In this document: piece after piece, positions 34,403 to 45,002 of the stretch | Layout of the letters: every line of letters begins with the position of its first letter | Position numbering within the stretch: the stretch's first letter is position 1 | DNA from: Pleurodeles waltl | Taxonomy: Eukaryota > Chordata > Amphibia > Caudata > Salamandridae | DNA length: 64,000 nt | Direction of reading: 5' to 3' | NCBI RefSeq assembly: GCF_031143425.1 | Contig: NC_090440.1 | Coordinates: 339,081,844-339,145,843, forward strand | Notes under the pieces: model-generated | Seen by the model: the letters and a program-made list of their open reading frames with translations, nothing else | What the model was told of the DNA's origin: nothing | The model's database searches: none | Position numbers and translations under genes: made by a program

Positions 34403-34502
34403 CCCAGGAGACTCAGCCCAACCCTGGGAGAGTCTTCCTGGCTTGTTAGGCGAGGAAGACAGTGAAGAAAACTGGCTGTCCCTTTGCAGGGCCTACTCTG
34501 CC

Positions 34503-36893
34503 TTATATCCTCCTGTCAGGGTCACTCCCTCTGGGTAGTGAAGCCATCCCAACAGTAAAAGGACCCAAGTCAAACTGAAACTTCCCTCTAGGGGGGTCTT
34601 CCTCCTCTCTCTCTGCCAACTTGGGTAGTGAGGTGCCCACCTCCCCTACTCCAAACTTTGCTAGGGCAACACCTAGCTTACCCAAAGAGGTCACCCAACA
34701 CTTGAGCAACCCCACCATGACCAACAGGGTCAGGGGGCCTACTTTGCTATTGGCCCTGGGGTCTGCCTCCCAGGCCAAGTACAGTGCTGCCAGGAAGGCT
34801 AGCACCCAGCAGAGGCTACTGACAGCTGTCAGTACCCAGAACCACACCCTAAGCTCTCCACTGACAGGTGGCTGAGCTGCTTTAGGGGCATCTTTGGGGT
34901 CCTGGTACCCCTCTTGCTGTCTAGAGAGGGGGGCTACCACCTCCTGTGGCAGACACCCTCCTTCCACTCTCCCTTCTGTCAGTGCAGGGGCAACACCTTG
35001 CATCTGGACAGCTGCCTGACTACTCAGGACTTCCTTGGGGTCAGGTGAGGCCTCACCAGTGCCAACTCTGGGCTCCCCCCCTACTGGGGCAGAAGGCCTT
35101 TGGCTCCTTGGAACTCTCTTTAAGAGTGGCCTACCCTTCCTTTTCTTCTTTCCTTTTCTTGGGGACCCCTGTCTCCTAACTGTAGGGACTGACTCCCCAG
35201 GACTTTGGGTAGGGGGGGCGCCCTGGGCGACCACCCCGTCTGTGACCAGACTCACCTCTGGGAGGTCATTGCCCAGGATACAATCTAGGGGAAGGTCAGC
35301 ACTGACTACCACCCTAATCCAGTCAAGGATACCCTCCCTCTCTAGGGGCACTATGGCTACAGGTTTGGAGGTGACCTCCCCTGTGGCTATCCTGACTTTC
35401 TTTGTCTTTCCTGGGACATACATGTCTGGGGTCACTAACCGGTCACTCACTATAGTGTGACTGGCACCGGTGTCTCTCAGGCCAGTGGTAGGGATCCCAT
35501 TCACTTGAATGTGGTGGAAGTGCCTACTCCCACCCTCAGGGATCACCAGCTTACCATCTGGTCCTGTCTCCCAGCACAATGCTAGGAGGACTTCATCATC
35601 TGAGGAATCCTCCTCTATGGCTACACTGGACAGCCCAGTGCTAACCACCTTCTTTGGACAGGCTGCATCTCCTCTGAAGTGACCTGTCTGCTGACAGTCA
35701 ATGCAAGCCCTACTGTCCAAGAGCTTTTTTAACCCGGGGTCTCCCTGTCTCTGCATGTCAGAGTGGGAGTGGGATTTACTCTCCTCCTTCTTAGGGTTCT
35801 GGGGTACAGAGGGAGTCTCTGTGGTGGGCTTACCACCTCCCTCCTTAGGTTTTTGGGGACCTGTCCCCCCCTTCTTGGAGTCTCCCCCCTGGGACTTGAC
35901 AACCACCCTGGTTCTCAACCACTCATCAGCTGCCTCCCCTAGCTCTCTAGGGTTGGTCAGCTTAGAGTCCACTAGATGCTGGCGTAACCTTTCTTGGATA
36001 CAATTGGTCAAGATGTGCTCTCTCATGATCAGATTGTATAACCCCTCATAAGTATTTACTTTGTTGCCAATAATCCAGCCCTCTAGTGCCTTTACTGAGG
36101 TGTCCACAAAGTCAACCCAAGACTGGGTACTGACCTTCTGGGTGTCCCTGAACTTCATTCTATATTGCTCTGGGGTCAGACCAAACTTCTTGGCTAAGCA
36201 CCTTTTCATACTAGGGTATGAATCTGCCTCCTCCCCCCTTAAGGTCAGAAGCCTATCCCTCCCTGAGTTGGGGACCAACTCCCACAAAAGGGAACCCCAG
36301 TATTGAGGCCTAACCCTTCTCATTTGGAGTGCCCTCTCAAAGGCCTCCAGCCACTTATCTATGTCATCCCCCTCTACATAAGCAGGGACCACCCCCTTGG
36401 GTAATCTGGGGCAAACTCCCCCACCCATGGACACCTCAGCTTCTTTATCGCTGCTTCCATCTCTTTTTTCTTGGTATGCCCACTTTTTCTTTTCTAGGGC
36501 CAGCTTCTCTGCTTCCAAAGCTATGTAGGCTAGCTGGGCTTCCAGCTCTCTCTCCCTGATGGATGGGTTCTCTCCTCCTGAAAGGACCCTCTTCCTACCA
36601 CTAGCTTTGGGTCTGCCCCTAGTGACTGTGTCCAGTGAGGACCGTTCCTCCTCTTCCTCACTTGGGGTCTGATGCCTTCCCTCCCCTGAGTGGTTAGAGT
36701 TAGCATCTTCCTCTTTTTCTTCCTCCTCTGGAGCTTCCTCTGTCTCTACCTCTTGGGCCTCAGCCCATGCTGTCAGGGATTTAATCAGGATTTGCTTCCT
36801 GAGATCAGGGGTTGCAGGCAACCCCCTCTCAATACACAACCCCCTAAGCTGGACTACTGTCAGTGTGGGTAGGCTAGCCAGATCAAGCTCCAT
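34503..36893 (-). CDS. Gag-protease polyprotein with C-terminal membrane segment (796 aa)
   Basis: Fully open from ATG to stop. Residues 8-44 resemble a SAP-type helix-loop-helix. An acidic Glu-rich stretch (50-85) and a coiled coil (112-143) follow. Residues 175-330 are a SCAN-like/gypsy capsid region (PEQYRMKFRD, SWVDFVD, NLIMREHILTN). A zinc-knuckle variant CX2CX4HX6C lies at 397-412. The retropepsin has DTGAS at 474-478 and ILGND at 539-543. A Lys/Arg cluster at 579-593 precedes a strong hydrophobic segment at 683-707 and a weaker one at 715-735. The ORF stops about 120 bp before the 3' LTR. Gag packages RNA and the protease matures it. The basic and membrane-like tail after the protease is unusual and its role is unknown. 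The first Met is chosen because the older copy at 52502 starts with the same residues. Confidence 0.92.
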   Translation of the reverse strand: MELDLASLPTLTVVQLRGLCIERGLPATPDLRKQILIKSLTAWAEAQEVETEEAPEEEEKEEDANSNHSGEGRHQTPSEEEEERSSLDTVTRGRPKASGRKRVLSGGENPSIRERELEAQLAYIALEAEKLALEKKKWAYQEKRDGSSDKEAEVSMGGGVCPRLPKGVVPAYVEGDDIDKWLEAFERALQMRRVRPQYWGSLLWELVPNSGRDRLLTLRGEEADSYPSMKRCLAKKFGLTPEQYRMKFRDTQKVSTQSWVDFVDTSVKALEGWIIGNKVNTYEGLYNLIMREHILTNCIQERLRQHLVDSKLTNPRELGEAADEWLRTRVVVKSQGGDSKKGGTGPQKPKEGGGKPTTETPSVPQNPKKEESKSHSHSDMQRQGDPGLKKLLDSRACIDCQQTGHFRGDAACPKKVVSTGLSSVAIEEDSSDDEVLLALCWETGPDGKLVIPEGGSRHFHHIQVNGIPTTGLRDTGASHTIVSDRLVTPDMYVPGKTKKVRIATGEVTSKPVAIVPLEREGILDWIRVVVSADLPLDCILGNDLPEVSLVTDGVVAQGAPPTQSPGESVPTVRRQGSPRKGKKKRKGRPLLKRVPRSQRPSAPVGGEPRVGTGEASPDPKEVLSSQAAVQMQGVAPALTEGRVEGGCLPQEVVAPLSRQQEGYQDPKDAPKAAQPPVSGELRVWFWVLTAVSSLCWVLAFLAALYLAWEADPRANSKVGPLTLLVMVGLLKCWVTSLGKLGVALAKFGVGEVGTSLPKLAEREEEDPPRGKFQFDLGPFTVGMASLPRGSDPDRRI

Positions 36894-37104
36894 GGTTCCC
36901 TAGTTTTGTGTCAACAAAAACTTTTTGCAAAAATTGGTAACAAGAATTTAGAAAAATTACAAAAATTCAATAATTGAAATTAATCCAAATTAATTAAGAA
37001 AAATTTAAATTAAAAATTAAAAACAATTTTTGCACTAGGACAATTTAAAGGATTTTTAATTTGTTTTATCTAAAACTGTAACGTGATATTGAACACAAGT
37101 ACAG

Positions 37105-37127
37105 GATCCCGTCGCTGCTTCCAATTA
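37105..37127 (-). promoter_or_regulatory. Candidate primer-binding site after the 5' LTR
   Basis: On the minus strand the bases after the LTR read TAATTGGAAGCAGCGACGGG. A TGG start a few bases inside the LTR edge is the normal pattern for a tRNA primer site. The older copy at 52.7 kb has a related sequence (TTTGGTGCGCAGTGGTGGGA). I could not match either to a tRNA 3' end by eye. Confidence 0.4.
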
Positions 37128-39614
37128 TGTTGGAAAATGGGTTATTGGTAGGGCAGGTAGGTACCTACACCTAGCAACAAGCCACAAACCTCCACAAAAG
37201 TACAGTTAGGTCTCAGTAAATTAATCCCAGCTCTACCCTTGGTAGCTTGGCATCGAGCGTCAAGGCTTAACTTAGGAGACAAAGTGTAAAGCATTCAAAT
37301 ATCACAAAACAGTAATTAAATAAAACACAGGAAACAGTTTAAAAATCCAAAACCAATTTATAAAAATAGCTTATATTTTTATCTTTAAAATGACACAAAA
37401 ACGATTAAAATCGGTTCAGGGGAACCGGAGATATGAATTTTTAAAGTATTATTATTTTCTAGCGCATAGAAACAAAAAGCGCCAATCGGGTCATCTGGTT
37501 GCACCAGGACCGGGACAAAGTCAAACTTTCAGGCCGACCGCGATGGAGCCCTGCTCGGATACAGGTCGCGGGAAGCCTCGGTTAAAAAGTTACCTTCTGA
37601 CTTAGTCTTTATTTTGAAGTTTTTCTTCACCGGGACGAACCTGCCAGTTGGATCCGACCTCCTGGAGCCCTTGTCCGGATACGCGAAGTCGGTTTCCTCG
37701 GTGGTGATTTCTACCTTCGGACTTAGTCGTTTTTTCGAGATGAAAATCCTTCGACCGGGGTAAACCTGGATCTTGATCCGACGTCCGTGGAGCCCTTCTC
37801 GGATACGATGGCTGGAAGGTCCCGGTCAACTTTTTACGTTCGGACTTAGTCTTTTTTTCGGATGTTTTTCTTGACCGGGACGAACCACGAAGTCAGGCCG
37901 GGTCGCGGTTGAGGCAAGCCGGCTAGAATTTACGCGTCGAGTCGGTCACTTTATGGAGCTTTTTTCTAAAATTTCTCCAATCTTTTCCAAACTTCTGGGG
38001 CTTCACCCAGATGTTCTTTTAAGGTTCTTTTGGGGTCCACAGCTCACCCCAAGGGTCCAGAAGTTCTGTGATGGTCCTTGGGAAGTGCGGACTTCAACTC
38101 CCAGAGTGCACCTGGCGCAAACTCCTTTTTGGCCACTGGGCAGTGGTCAGCTGGTCACTTTTTCAGGAGTTGGTGCAGGGGACTCTGGTTAGCAATTTTT
38201 CACCTGTAGCAAACAGGGAGTCCCTCCTTGAACCAGTGGAAGCCAGGCAAAGTCCTTCTTGTGGTGAAGCCCAAGTGTGCAGCTGGTGCAGTCTTTCTGA
38301 GTGCAGGGTCCAGGTGCAGGCCAGGGGTCCAGCAGGGCAGTCCTTCTTCTCCTTGTAGTTCTTTCTTCTTGAAATTTGGTGGGGATCTGAGGCGTGGGTG
38401 CAGGTCTGCCAGTTTTATCCTTGCTCCTGGGTGAAAAGCAGGGGGACCCTGGTCCTCCAATCAGGGACAGGGTCGTCCCCCTGTGATGACCACTTCCTGG
38501 GAAGTGTGGCAAAAATCCATCCCAGAAGGCAACAGTCTCTAAAAATCCAAAATGGATGAATCTGATTTTTGGAGGAGAGATCTGGCTGAGCCCACCCACT
38601 GGTGTGGCTAAAAATCATAAACACACCCCTCTCCTGCCCTCTCCTAATCTAATCAAGGGGGCACCTAGCTGTCTGGGGTTGCAGGATGTGGGGGTGTTGC
38701 TGGGTGCTCCAGATGTCCTTCTCTGCCTTTGAAGACCAGTTTGGCAGCCCTCCCCCTTCCTGCTTCCCCATCTGCTGAGGGGAGATTCTCTCCCCCAAGC
38801 ACATTCCTTTGTGTGAAGTCAGGTCACTTCACACCTCATTAAAGTAGCCTGGCAGAAGCTGCTGCAGGCTGGCCAATCAGAGCACAGGAGCAAAAACAAT
38901 GCAGAGCTGAAATTGGCAACTTTTTAGGTAAAGTCTAAACTTTTTACCTGCACTAGTTATATTAAATCCAACAACTGGAAGTTGTGGGATTTATTATAAC
39001 AATCAATTCGATACCAAATTCTTGGTATGTAACATTTAAGGAGACTTTAAAATTTAAAATAAAGTCTGCCCATTCTAGCCTATGAAGGCCATTTACTTCA
39101 ATGAGGGAAAAACGAATTTGGCTGTTTTTACCTCACCAGGGCTTATAAATCTATTTTTATAAAGTCCCTGCTTATAGTTACATGGCACCCAGCCCTAGGG
39201 GCACATAGGGCACACCTTAGGGGTGACTTATATGTAAAAATAAGGTAGTTTAAGACTTTGGAAGTACCTTTAATTCCAAAGTCGAATTTGCATATAACTT
39301 TAATTTAAAAGCAGCCAGCAAGGCAGGCTTGCTTTAAAAATGACACTGGGCACCTCAGCAATGCACCTAGGTGTGCACCACCTATGCTGTGGTCCCTAAA
39401 CCTACATGCCCTACCATATACTAGGGACTTATAGGTAGGTTAACTTAGCCAATTATAATTAGCCTAATTTGCATATCCATTTTACACAGAGCACAGGCCC
39501 TGGGACTGGTTAGCAGTACCCAGGGCACCATCAGAGTCAGGAAAACACCAGCATAAAGTGGAAAATGGGGGCAAAAAGTTATGGGGCCCTTGCAATCGGC
39601 CCCAGTTTCTCACA
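37128..39614 (-). repeat. 5' LTR of the young retrotransposon
   Basis: Same length and content as the left LTR at a constant offset of 5,234 bp. It begins TGTTGGAAAATGGG (the other LTR has TGTTAGAAAATGGG) and ends CTCACA directly before CTGGG at 39615. It contains the same internal 120-bp-unit repeats at 37504-37934. Confidence 0.95.
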
Positions 39615-39619
39615 CTGGG

Positions 39620-40652
39620 GAAGTAGTGATTGATGTGTATGTGCATTCCCACAGATCCCACACAAGGTTGTGTACACATCTAGTTGTCACATACATAATA
39701 ACCGAACAATAAGGTGCTGACAAAAGTGCCTGCAGAAGGTGACATGGAAATACTCATGTCACACTGGAAGCAGTTCCACAATTCACACTTAACCAAGTGA
39801 TATTTGTCCCAGTGAAATCATGGAGGTAGTACTAATATTGCTCAGATATGCGACACATTTGGCATGGAAATGGACTCTGTAGACATCATGTGCAATATGT
39901 CAGGGAGAGATGCTTCGAAACTCCACAGCACAATGAAACAGAAAGCCCCAGGGAAATCACCACTAATGTCTGGCACCCCTTACATTGACATTCTCTGAGT
40001 GAATCTGTAGACACTGTTAGTCACCTGGATGTTGGGGAGGCCCAGAGATTTGAAAGTAGTTGTTGAAGGCCCTCAACATGATGCCCAATGGAAGCCACAT
40101 CATTGTCTCTATTATGGTTATGCAAACCCAGATGTCTGTGGGTGAATGCTTGTACCAACATAAATGTGATTTCAACATGATTGCAAGTCTCTGGTTTGCG
40201 TCAAAACATTTAACGCCGGCTAATGCCATTCCAATGCACCAGACGGGCGCCTTATTTATGGATTGACATTAGCTGGTGCTGCGGGCTGGTCAGAGTAAAA
40301 AAAAATTACTCTAACCAGGCAGCGCTGGCATAGGGAAAGTGGAGGTTGTGCTTCAAAAAATGGTGCAAGTCAGGTTAGAGTAAAAAATCATGGCTCTAAC
40401 CGGACTTGCGCCATTTTTTGATGCACAACCCCCATTGAAATGACTCCTGCTTAGCAATGGCGTGAATGGACCAGCACATTAATGAGAATGACTTACTGCA
40501 TACAGTCCCTACAGGCAACTGCCACAGTACAAACATCAACATTACACATGAGTAACAATCAAGGAGCTTCCATTGTAGGTACAGAAAGTGTCTTGTCAAT
40601 GTGTGGACATATGGAATAACAAATGCAGACTCATTCCACTTCAGGGGGTGGT
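39620..40652. other. Unassigned flank of the LTR insertion
   Basis: Probably the continuation of the relic at 30502-31893. A minus-strand open stretch at 40017-40229 has a possible splice donor after QISGPPQHPG but no family-like motif. Two hairpins lie at 40288-40430. No gene is called. Confidence 0.3.
40288..40430. repeat. Two adjacent hairpins
   Basis: Hairpin 1: CTGGTCAGAGTAA...TTACTCTAACCAG at about 40288-40319. Hairpin 2: arms GTTGTGCTTCAAAAAATGG and CCATTTTTTGATGCACAAC continue to a stem of about 36 bp (40347-40430), with four or five mismatches. They are similar in style to the serial-palindrome elements but AT-richer and unrelated in sequence. Confidence 0.75.
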
Positions 40653-41186
40653 TGTTAGACCTGACATGTAAATTTGTTTTTCACAACTGTGAAGCCTGCT
40701 CTTTTCATAGGATAGCATTAGCGCTACCCTCATATACTGTTTGAGTGGTAGATTCTTATCAGAAAGGGGCAATCAGGTCATATGTAGTATGGCTAGAATG
40801 GTAATAGAAAATCCTGCTTGTTTGTAAGGTTGGATTTTATATTACTATTTTAGAAATGCCACTTTTAGAAAGTGAGCATTTCTCTACATCTGTGCCTCAG
40901 AACCACTCTTTGAAGTCTCTCCCACTTCAAAGGCATGTTTGGGTATATAAACTGGTGAACTGACCCCACCAAATCTGACACTTCTGGATCTGAACCTGCA
41001 ACCTGTCAAGAGGAACTGCCTGGCTGCCCAAAAGACTCAGCTGGACTGCTTTGCTGTGATGGACTGCTGCCCTAGCTGTTGCCCTGCTGCCCTGCTGCCC
41101 TTTGACTTTGCTGAGAGGTGCTGTCCAAAGGGCTTGGATTGAGCTTGCCTTCTTGTTTTCTGAAGTCTCAGGGCCAAAAAGACTTA
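40653..41186 (+). mobile_element. Probable LTR fragment interrupted by Harbinger element 3
   Basis: Starts TGTTAGACCTGACATG and contains GGGTATATAAACTGG near 40940, a TATA box followed by a leader-like region with CTG-rich repeats, which suggests an LTR promoter. It ends at GACTTA where Harbinger element 3 begins. The rest of the LTR was not found. Family unknown. Confidence 0.4.
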
Positions 41187-41525
41187 GGCCCTCATTACAA
41201 CCCCGGCGGTAAATGCCGCCTACCGCCGTGCTGACGGCTGCCAACATACAGTGACCGCGGTGGTATTCCGCAACGGGTATTATGACCCACACTAAGAAAT
41301 CCGCCACTATACAGACACACACACAAGTCCGCCAGACCAAAGGTCAGTGATAAACTGGCGATAGCAAAACCCACACCGTTACACCTTTCAACCGCGGTAA
41401 ACCATTGGCAGTACACACCGGAGCGCTCAAAATACACTCACACTAACAAAACTACACACACTGGACAATTCAAAATACACACACCTGACACATATACACA
41501 CACCACACCCACACACCCAATCCAA

Positions 41526-41532
41526 TATAAAA
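41526..41532 (+). promoter_or_regulatory. TATA-like box upstream of gene A (element 3)
   Basis: TATAAAA, 195 bp before the gene A ATG, directly preceded by CCAA; it matches the spacing in element 1 (196 bp). Confidence 0.4.
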
Positions 41533-41720
41533 CACACACCACATTACCCACAACCCCTTACAGCGAAAAAAAAGATAGCAAGCAGAGAAAGACAAGCCAG
41601 GAACACCCACTCAATCAAAGCCACAAAACATTATCATCCATACACCATCCACGTACCTCACAACACGTCACCCCACACATCTCCCCACACATCCTCACAC
41701 ATATCACTCACACCACATCG

Positions 41721-43234
41721 ATGGCACCTCAAAGACACCCCAGGTTTTCAGAGGAGGAGCTAAGGGTCATGGTGGAGGAAATCATCCGGGTAGAGCCACA
41801 GCTATTCGGATCACAGGTGCAGCAGACGTCCACTGCTAGGAAGATGGAGCTATGGTGGAGAATCATGGACAGGGTCAACGCCGTGGGACAGCACCCCAGA
41901 ACAAGGAAAGACATCAGGAAGAGGTGGAACGACCTTCGGGGGAAGGTACGTTCTGTGGTTGCAAGACACCAGGTAGCCATACAGAGGATTGGCAGTGGAC
42001 CCCCACCACCTCTCCCACAACTTACAACATGGGAGGAGCAAGTCTTGGCAATAATGCATCCTGAGGGCCTCACAGGAGTAGCAGGAGGACTGGACTCTGG
42101 TAATTCAAACCTTTACCACTATCACTCCCCAACCTGAATGCCATCACATACCCCCACCCTCAACCTCACTCCCATCACTCCACCAACTCACACATACCCC
42201 ACTATCACAACCCACCCATCCCAATACCAAGCCCTGCATGCCACAACAATCCATGGACCCCCATTAGAGACACCCATCTCCACAGCATGCCCAGCAGAGA
42301 GAATCACCCAGCCCACAAAATCACCAAGCACACAAGGCAAAGCTGACAGGGAAATCACAATCATAAAGGGAAACACACCCAGGCACAAGATGGCACACAC
42401 AGATAAAATAACACTGCATTTGCATCCTCACAAGACCTCTACTCAACGTCACTGGAGAGGAGGTGCCAGCTACTTCCAGTCCCCTCCCAGAAGAAGCCCA
42501 CAGTGACGACAGCACACCTGGATCACGATGACCAACCTGACCCATCAGGGACCTCTGGACAGTTGGTTACCCTGCCACAGCCCCAATCCACTAGAGCCTC
42601 CCCCCTCAGGACACAGCACCCACCTAGTGGGTGCATGCCACTGTCCCCAGGACACGTCAATCAGCAGTGTGTCCACCACTACAGGGACCCCAGGCAAGCC
42701 CACAAACTCAGGATGATCAGGGACCTGGGGTCAGTGGCAGTGGGCACACGGTTCAGAGGATAGAGGCACAGGACAACAGGGAAGCTGGGAGGACTGCTGT
42801 GCAACAGGGGGAGGACAGGCCCAGGGAACCCACTCTCCAGGAAGCACTCACCAACATTCTGGAAACATACCACCATTCCCAGGAGCCCATGGGCCAGATA
42901 CTGGCCAAGTTGCAGGAGACCCAGTGGCTGCAGGAGGGACAGTACCTGGGGAACAGGGAGGACCTCAAACACATCTACACTATCCTGGTCACCATTGCAG
43001 GGGTGGTGGCTGACATGGCCAACACCATGAGGGAGGCAGTGGCACAACAACAGGCCCCTGACACTAGCCACACCGAAGAACAGTCCTCCACCGGCACTAG
43101 TGGACAAGAGGCCCGCCACAGGAACAACAGGCCACCAGCACCCCACCCCTGCAGAAGGAGAACCACCCCGCAAACGGTCCATGCGATCCAGGCAGAAGCC
43201 AGAGAACATTGCCAAGACCCCCGCCAGGAAATAA
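41721..43234 (+). pseudogene. Harbinger gene A, Myb/SANT-like accessory protein (element 3)
   Basis: Exon 1 (41721-42099) is open and close to the likely family consensus: MAPQRHPRFSEEELRVMVEE, then ARKMELWWRIMDRVNAVG and DIRKRWNDLRGKVRSVVARH. The donor is GTAATT, weaker than the GTAAGT in the other copies. Exon 2 begins about 42434 and includes PTLQEALTNILETYHHSQEP, LQETQWLQEGQYLGNREDL and TILVTIAGVVADM, a helix-rich block probably for self-association. Small frame changes near 42520-42630 and 43105 break it; the ancestral stop is TAA at 43232-43234. It is likely a DNA-binding helper of the nuclease. Confidence 0.8.
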
Positions 43235-43418
43235 GACTCTCCTGATTGTCACCCTTCTGTCCCTCTCTGTCACCCTGTCCACCTTGAACTGCCATTACTC
43301 CCCTTTCTATGCCCCAGTGGACAATGCACCTGTGATACCAAGAGACTGGACTCTAACTGGTTCTTCCTCCACCATCACACCAGCCCATTGCACATCCCCC
43401 TCTACGTATGAGCATCTA

Positions 43419-43424
43419 AATAAA
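43419..43424 (+). terminator. AATAAA poly(A) signal of gene A (element 3)
   Basis: AATAAA in the same CTAAATAAACACCCTTG context as the other elements, 185 bp after the gene A stop. Confidence 0.65.
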
Positions 43425-43712
43425 CACCCTTGGAACATATATAAATCTTGAGTCTGTCAAATGAGTCAAATATGTATTAGTACAACATTATCAAAGCATT
43501 GTAAGTCACATGCACAGTGAAATGTACAATGGAAAGACCTTCAGTGGGCAGCAGTACACATACCTGGAGCCAGAGTGGGACACATAGATCTCAAAATAGA
43601 GATGCCAAAGGGTACAGTAAGTGGCCATAGACATAGAGAAATCAGGCTGCCATGTACAATGTCAAACAGAAAATTGAAAAGTAAAGTGAAGTTACAGTGT
43701 GTTACCTGTGTG

Positions 43713-44886
43713 TCACTGGACGTACTGCTGTATTATGTTACTTCTGTTGTCAACATCTTCTTCCTCTGCCTCCTCTTCCTCACTGTCCACAGGCTCCACC
43801 GCTGCCACAAGTCCATCTCCAAGCACATCCTCCTGCAGAAAAGGAACCTGTCGTCTCAAGGCCAGGTTGTGCAACATGCAAAATGCAACGATGATCTGGC
43901 ACACCTTCTTGGGTGAGTAGTACAGGGACCCACCTGTCACATGGAGGCACCGCAACCTAGCCTTCAGGAGGCCGAAGGTCCTTTCAATAATCCTCCTTGT
44001 ACTCCTGTGTGGCTCATTGTAACGTTCCTCTGCCCTTGTCCTGGCATTCCTCACTGGGGTCAATAGCCATGAGAGGTTGAGGTAACCAGAGTCACCTGCA
44101 AATATTGAGTGACAACTGTTAGACTCACACCAACCGTTAGGGACAACCCAATCCCAGACACCTACTTATACTGGGTGGGGACCTTGGGCTCACCTATTAG
44201 CCACACCCGGTGCCTCAGGAGTTGGCCCATCACATATGGGATGCTGCTATTCCTCAAGATAAAGGCGTCATGCACAGAGCCAGGATACTTGGCATTCACA
44301 TGGGAGATGTACTGGTCCGCCAAACACACCATCTGCACATTCATAGAGTGATAGCTTTTTCTATTCCTGAAAACTTGTTAATTTCTCTGCAAGGGGACAA
44401 ATGCCACATGTGTACCATCAATGGCACCAATGATGTTGGGGATATGTCCCAGGGCATAAAAGTCAGCTTTCACTGAGGCCAAATCCTCCACCTCAGGGAA
44501 TACGATGTAGCTGTGCATGTGTTTCAGCAGGGCTGACAACACTCTGTTCAACATGTTGGGAACATTGGCTGAGACATCCCTGATGCCATGACCACTGTAG
44601 TTTGGAAGGAACCACTTGCCAGGAAATGGAGCACTGACAGGACCTGCACTAGAGGGGGGATACCTGTGCGCTGGCGGATAGCTGACATCTGGCCTGGCTC
44701 CAATTGGGAACACAGTTCTTGGATTGTAGCCCGATCAAGTCTGTATGTTATGATAATGTGTCTGTCCTCCATTGTCGCAAGGTCCACCAGAGGTCTGTAC
44801 ACCGGAGGATGTCGCCATCTCATATTCAGCCTCAATGGTTGAAGCCTATGGAAGAAAATGGTGATCAGAGGGTCAAATTCATACAT
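43713..44886 (-). pseudogene. Harbinger gene B, HARBI1-like DDE nuclease (element 3)
   Basis: The 3' exon (44095-43713) reads GYLNLSWLLTPVRNARTRAE, then ERYNEPHRSTRRIIERTFGL, KARLRCLHVTGGSLYYSPKK and an acidic tail to VIQQ-type IIQQYVQ. The 98-bp intron has GTGAGC and TTTGCAG ends. The 5' exon (about 44886-44194) reads MEDRHIIITYRLDRATIQEL, FLASGSFQTTVVMASGMSQP, IIGAIDGTHVAF, VCLADQYISHVNAKYPGSVH and DAFILRNSSIPYV. All three catalytic residues (D, D, E) are present. Damage is light: a frame change near 44550 at MFPTC and a stop right after THVAFVPLQRN (about 44379). The 44886 Met may lie in upstream sequence; a Met just before RWRHPP at about 44823 is an alternative start. Confidence 0.87.
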
Positions 44887-45002
44887 CTATTGCACTAATG
44901 ATGCATTTTTTCTTTTACAGAACCAGTATGTGAATCAGAAAATCAGTTGCTGTGCCAATGTCTGCTGTGACGCAGTTAGGTGCCATGCCTTGTGCCCCCC
45001 AG

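Larger units (their letters stand above)
31894..39614 (-). mobile_element. Very young non-autonomous LTR retrotransposon
   Basis: Two direct LTRs of exactly 2,487 bp (31894-34380 and 37128-39614), both beginning TGTT and ending CTCACA, are flanked by CTGGG at 31889-31893 and 39615-39619. Only four substitutions were seen between the LTRs (31898/37132, 33212/38446, 33775/39009, 34364/39598) and no length change. The 2,747-bp interior has one ORF on the minus strand, so the 5' LTR is the right-hand one. There is no reverse transcriptase, RNase H, integrase or envelope. It must have been copied by enzymes supplied in trans. Probably Ty3/gypsy type from gag and protease. Confidence 0.95.

Noticed and set aside
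34347..36872. Plus-strand open frames of 60-141 codons across the gag region
   Set aside because: They lie antisense to the intact 796-codon ORF and have no recognisable motifs.
34503..36893. Domesticated host gene (SCAN/retropepsin type)
   Set aside because: The ORF is enclosed by near-identical LTRs with a perfect target duplication, so it belongs to a recent insertion.
37105..37127. Assignment of the primer-binding site to a specific tRNA
   Set aside because: No tRNA 3' end could be matched by eye; a tRNA database comparison is needed.
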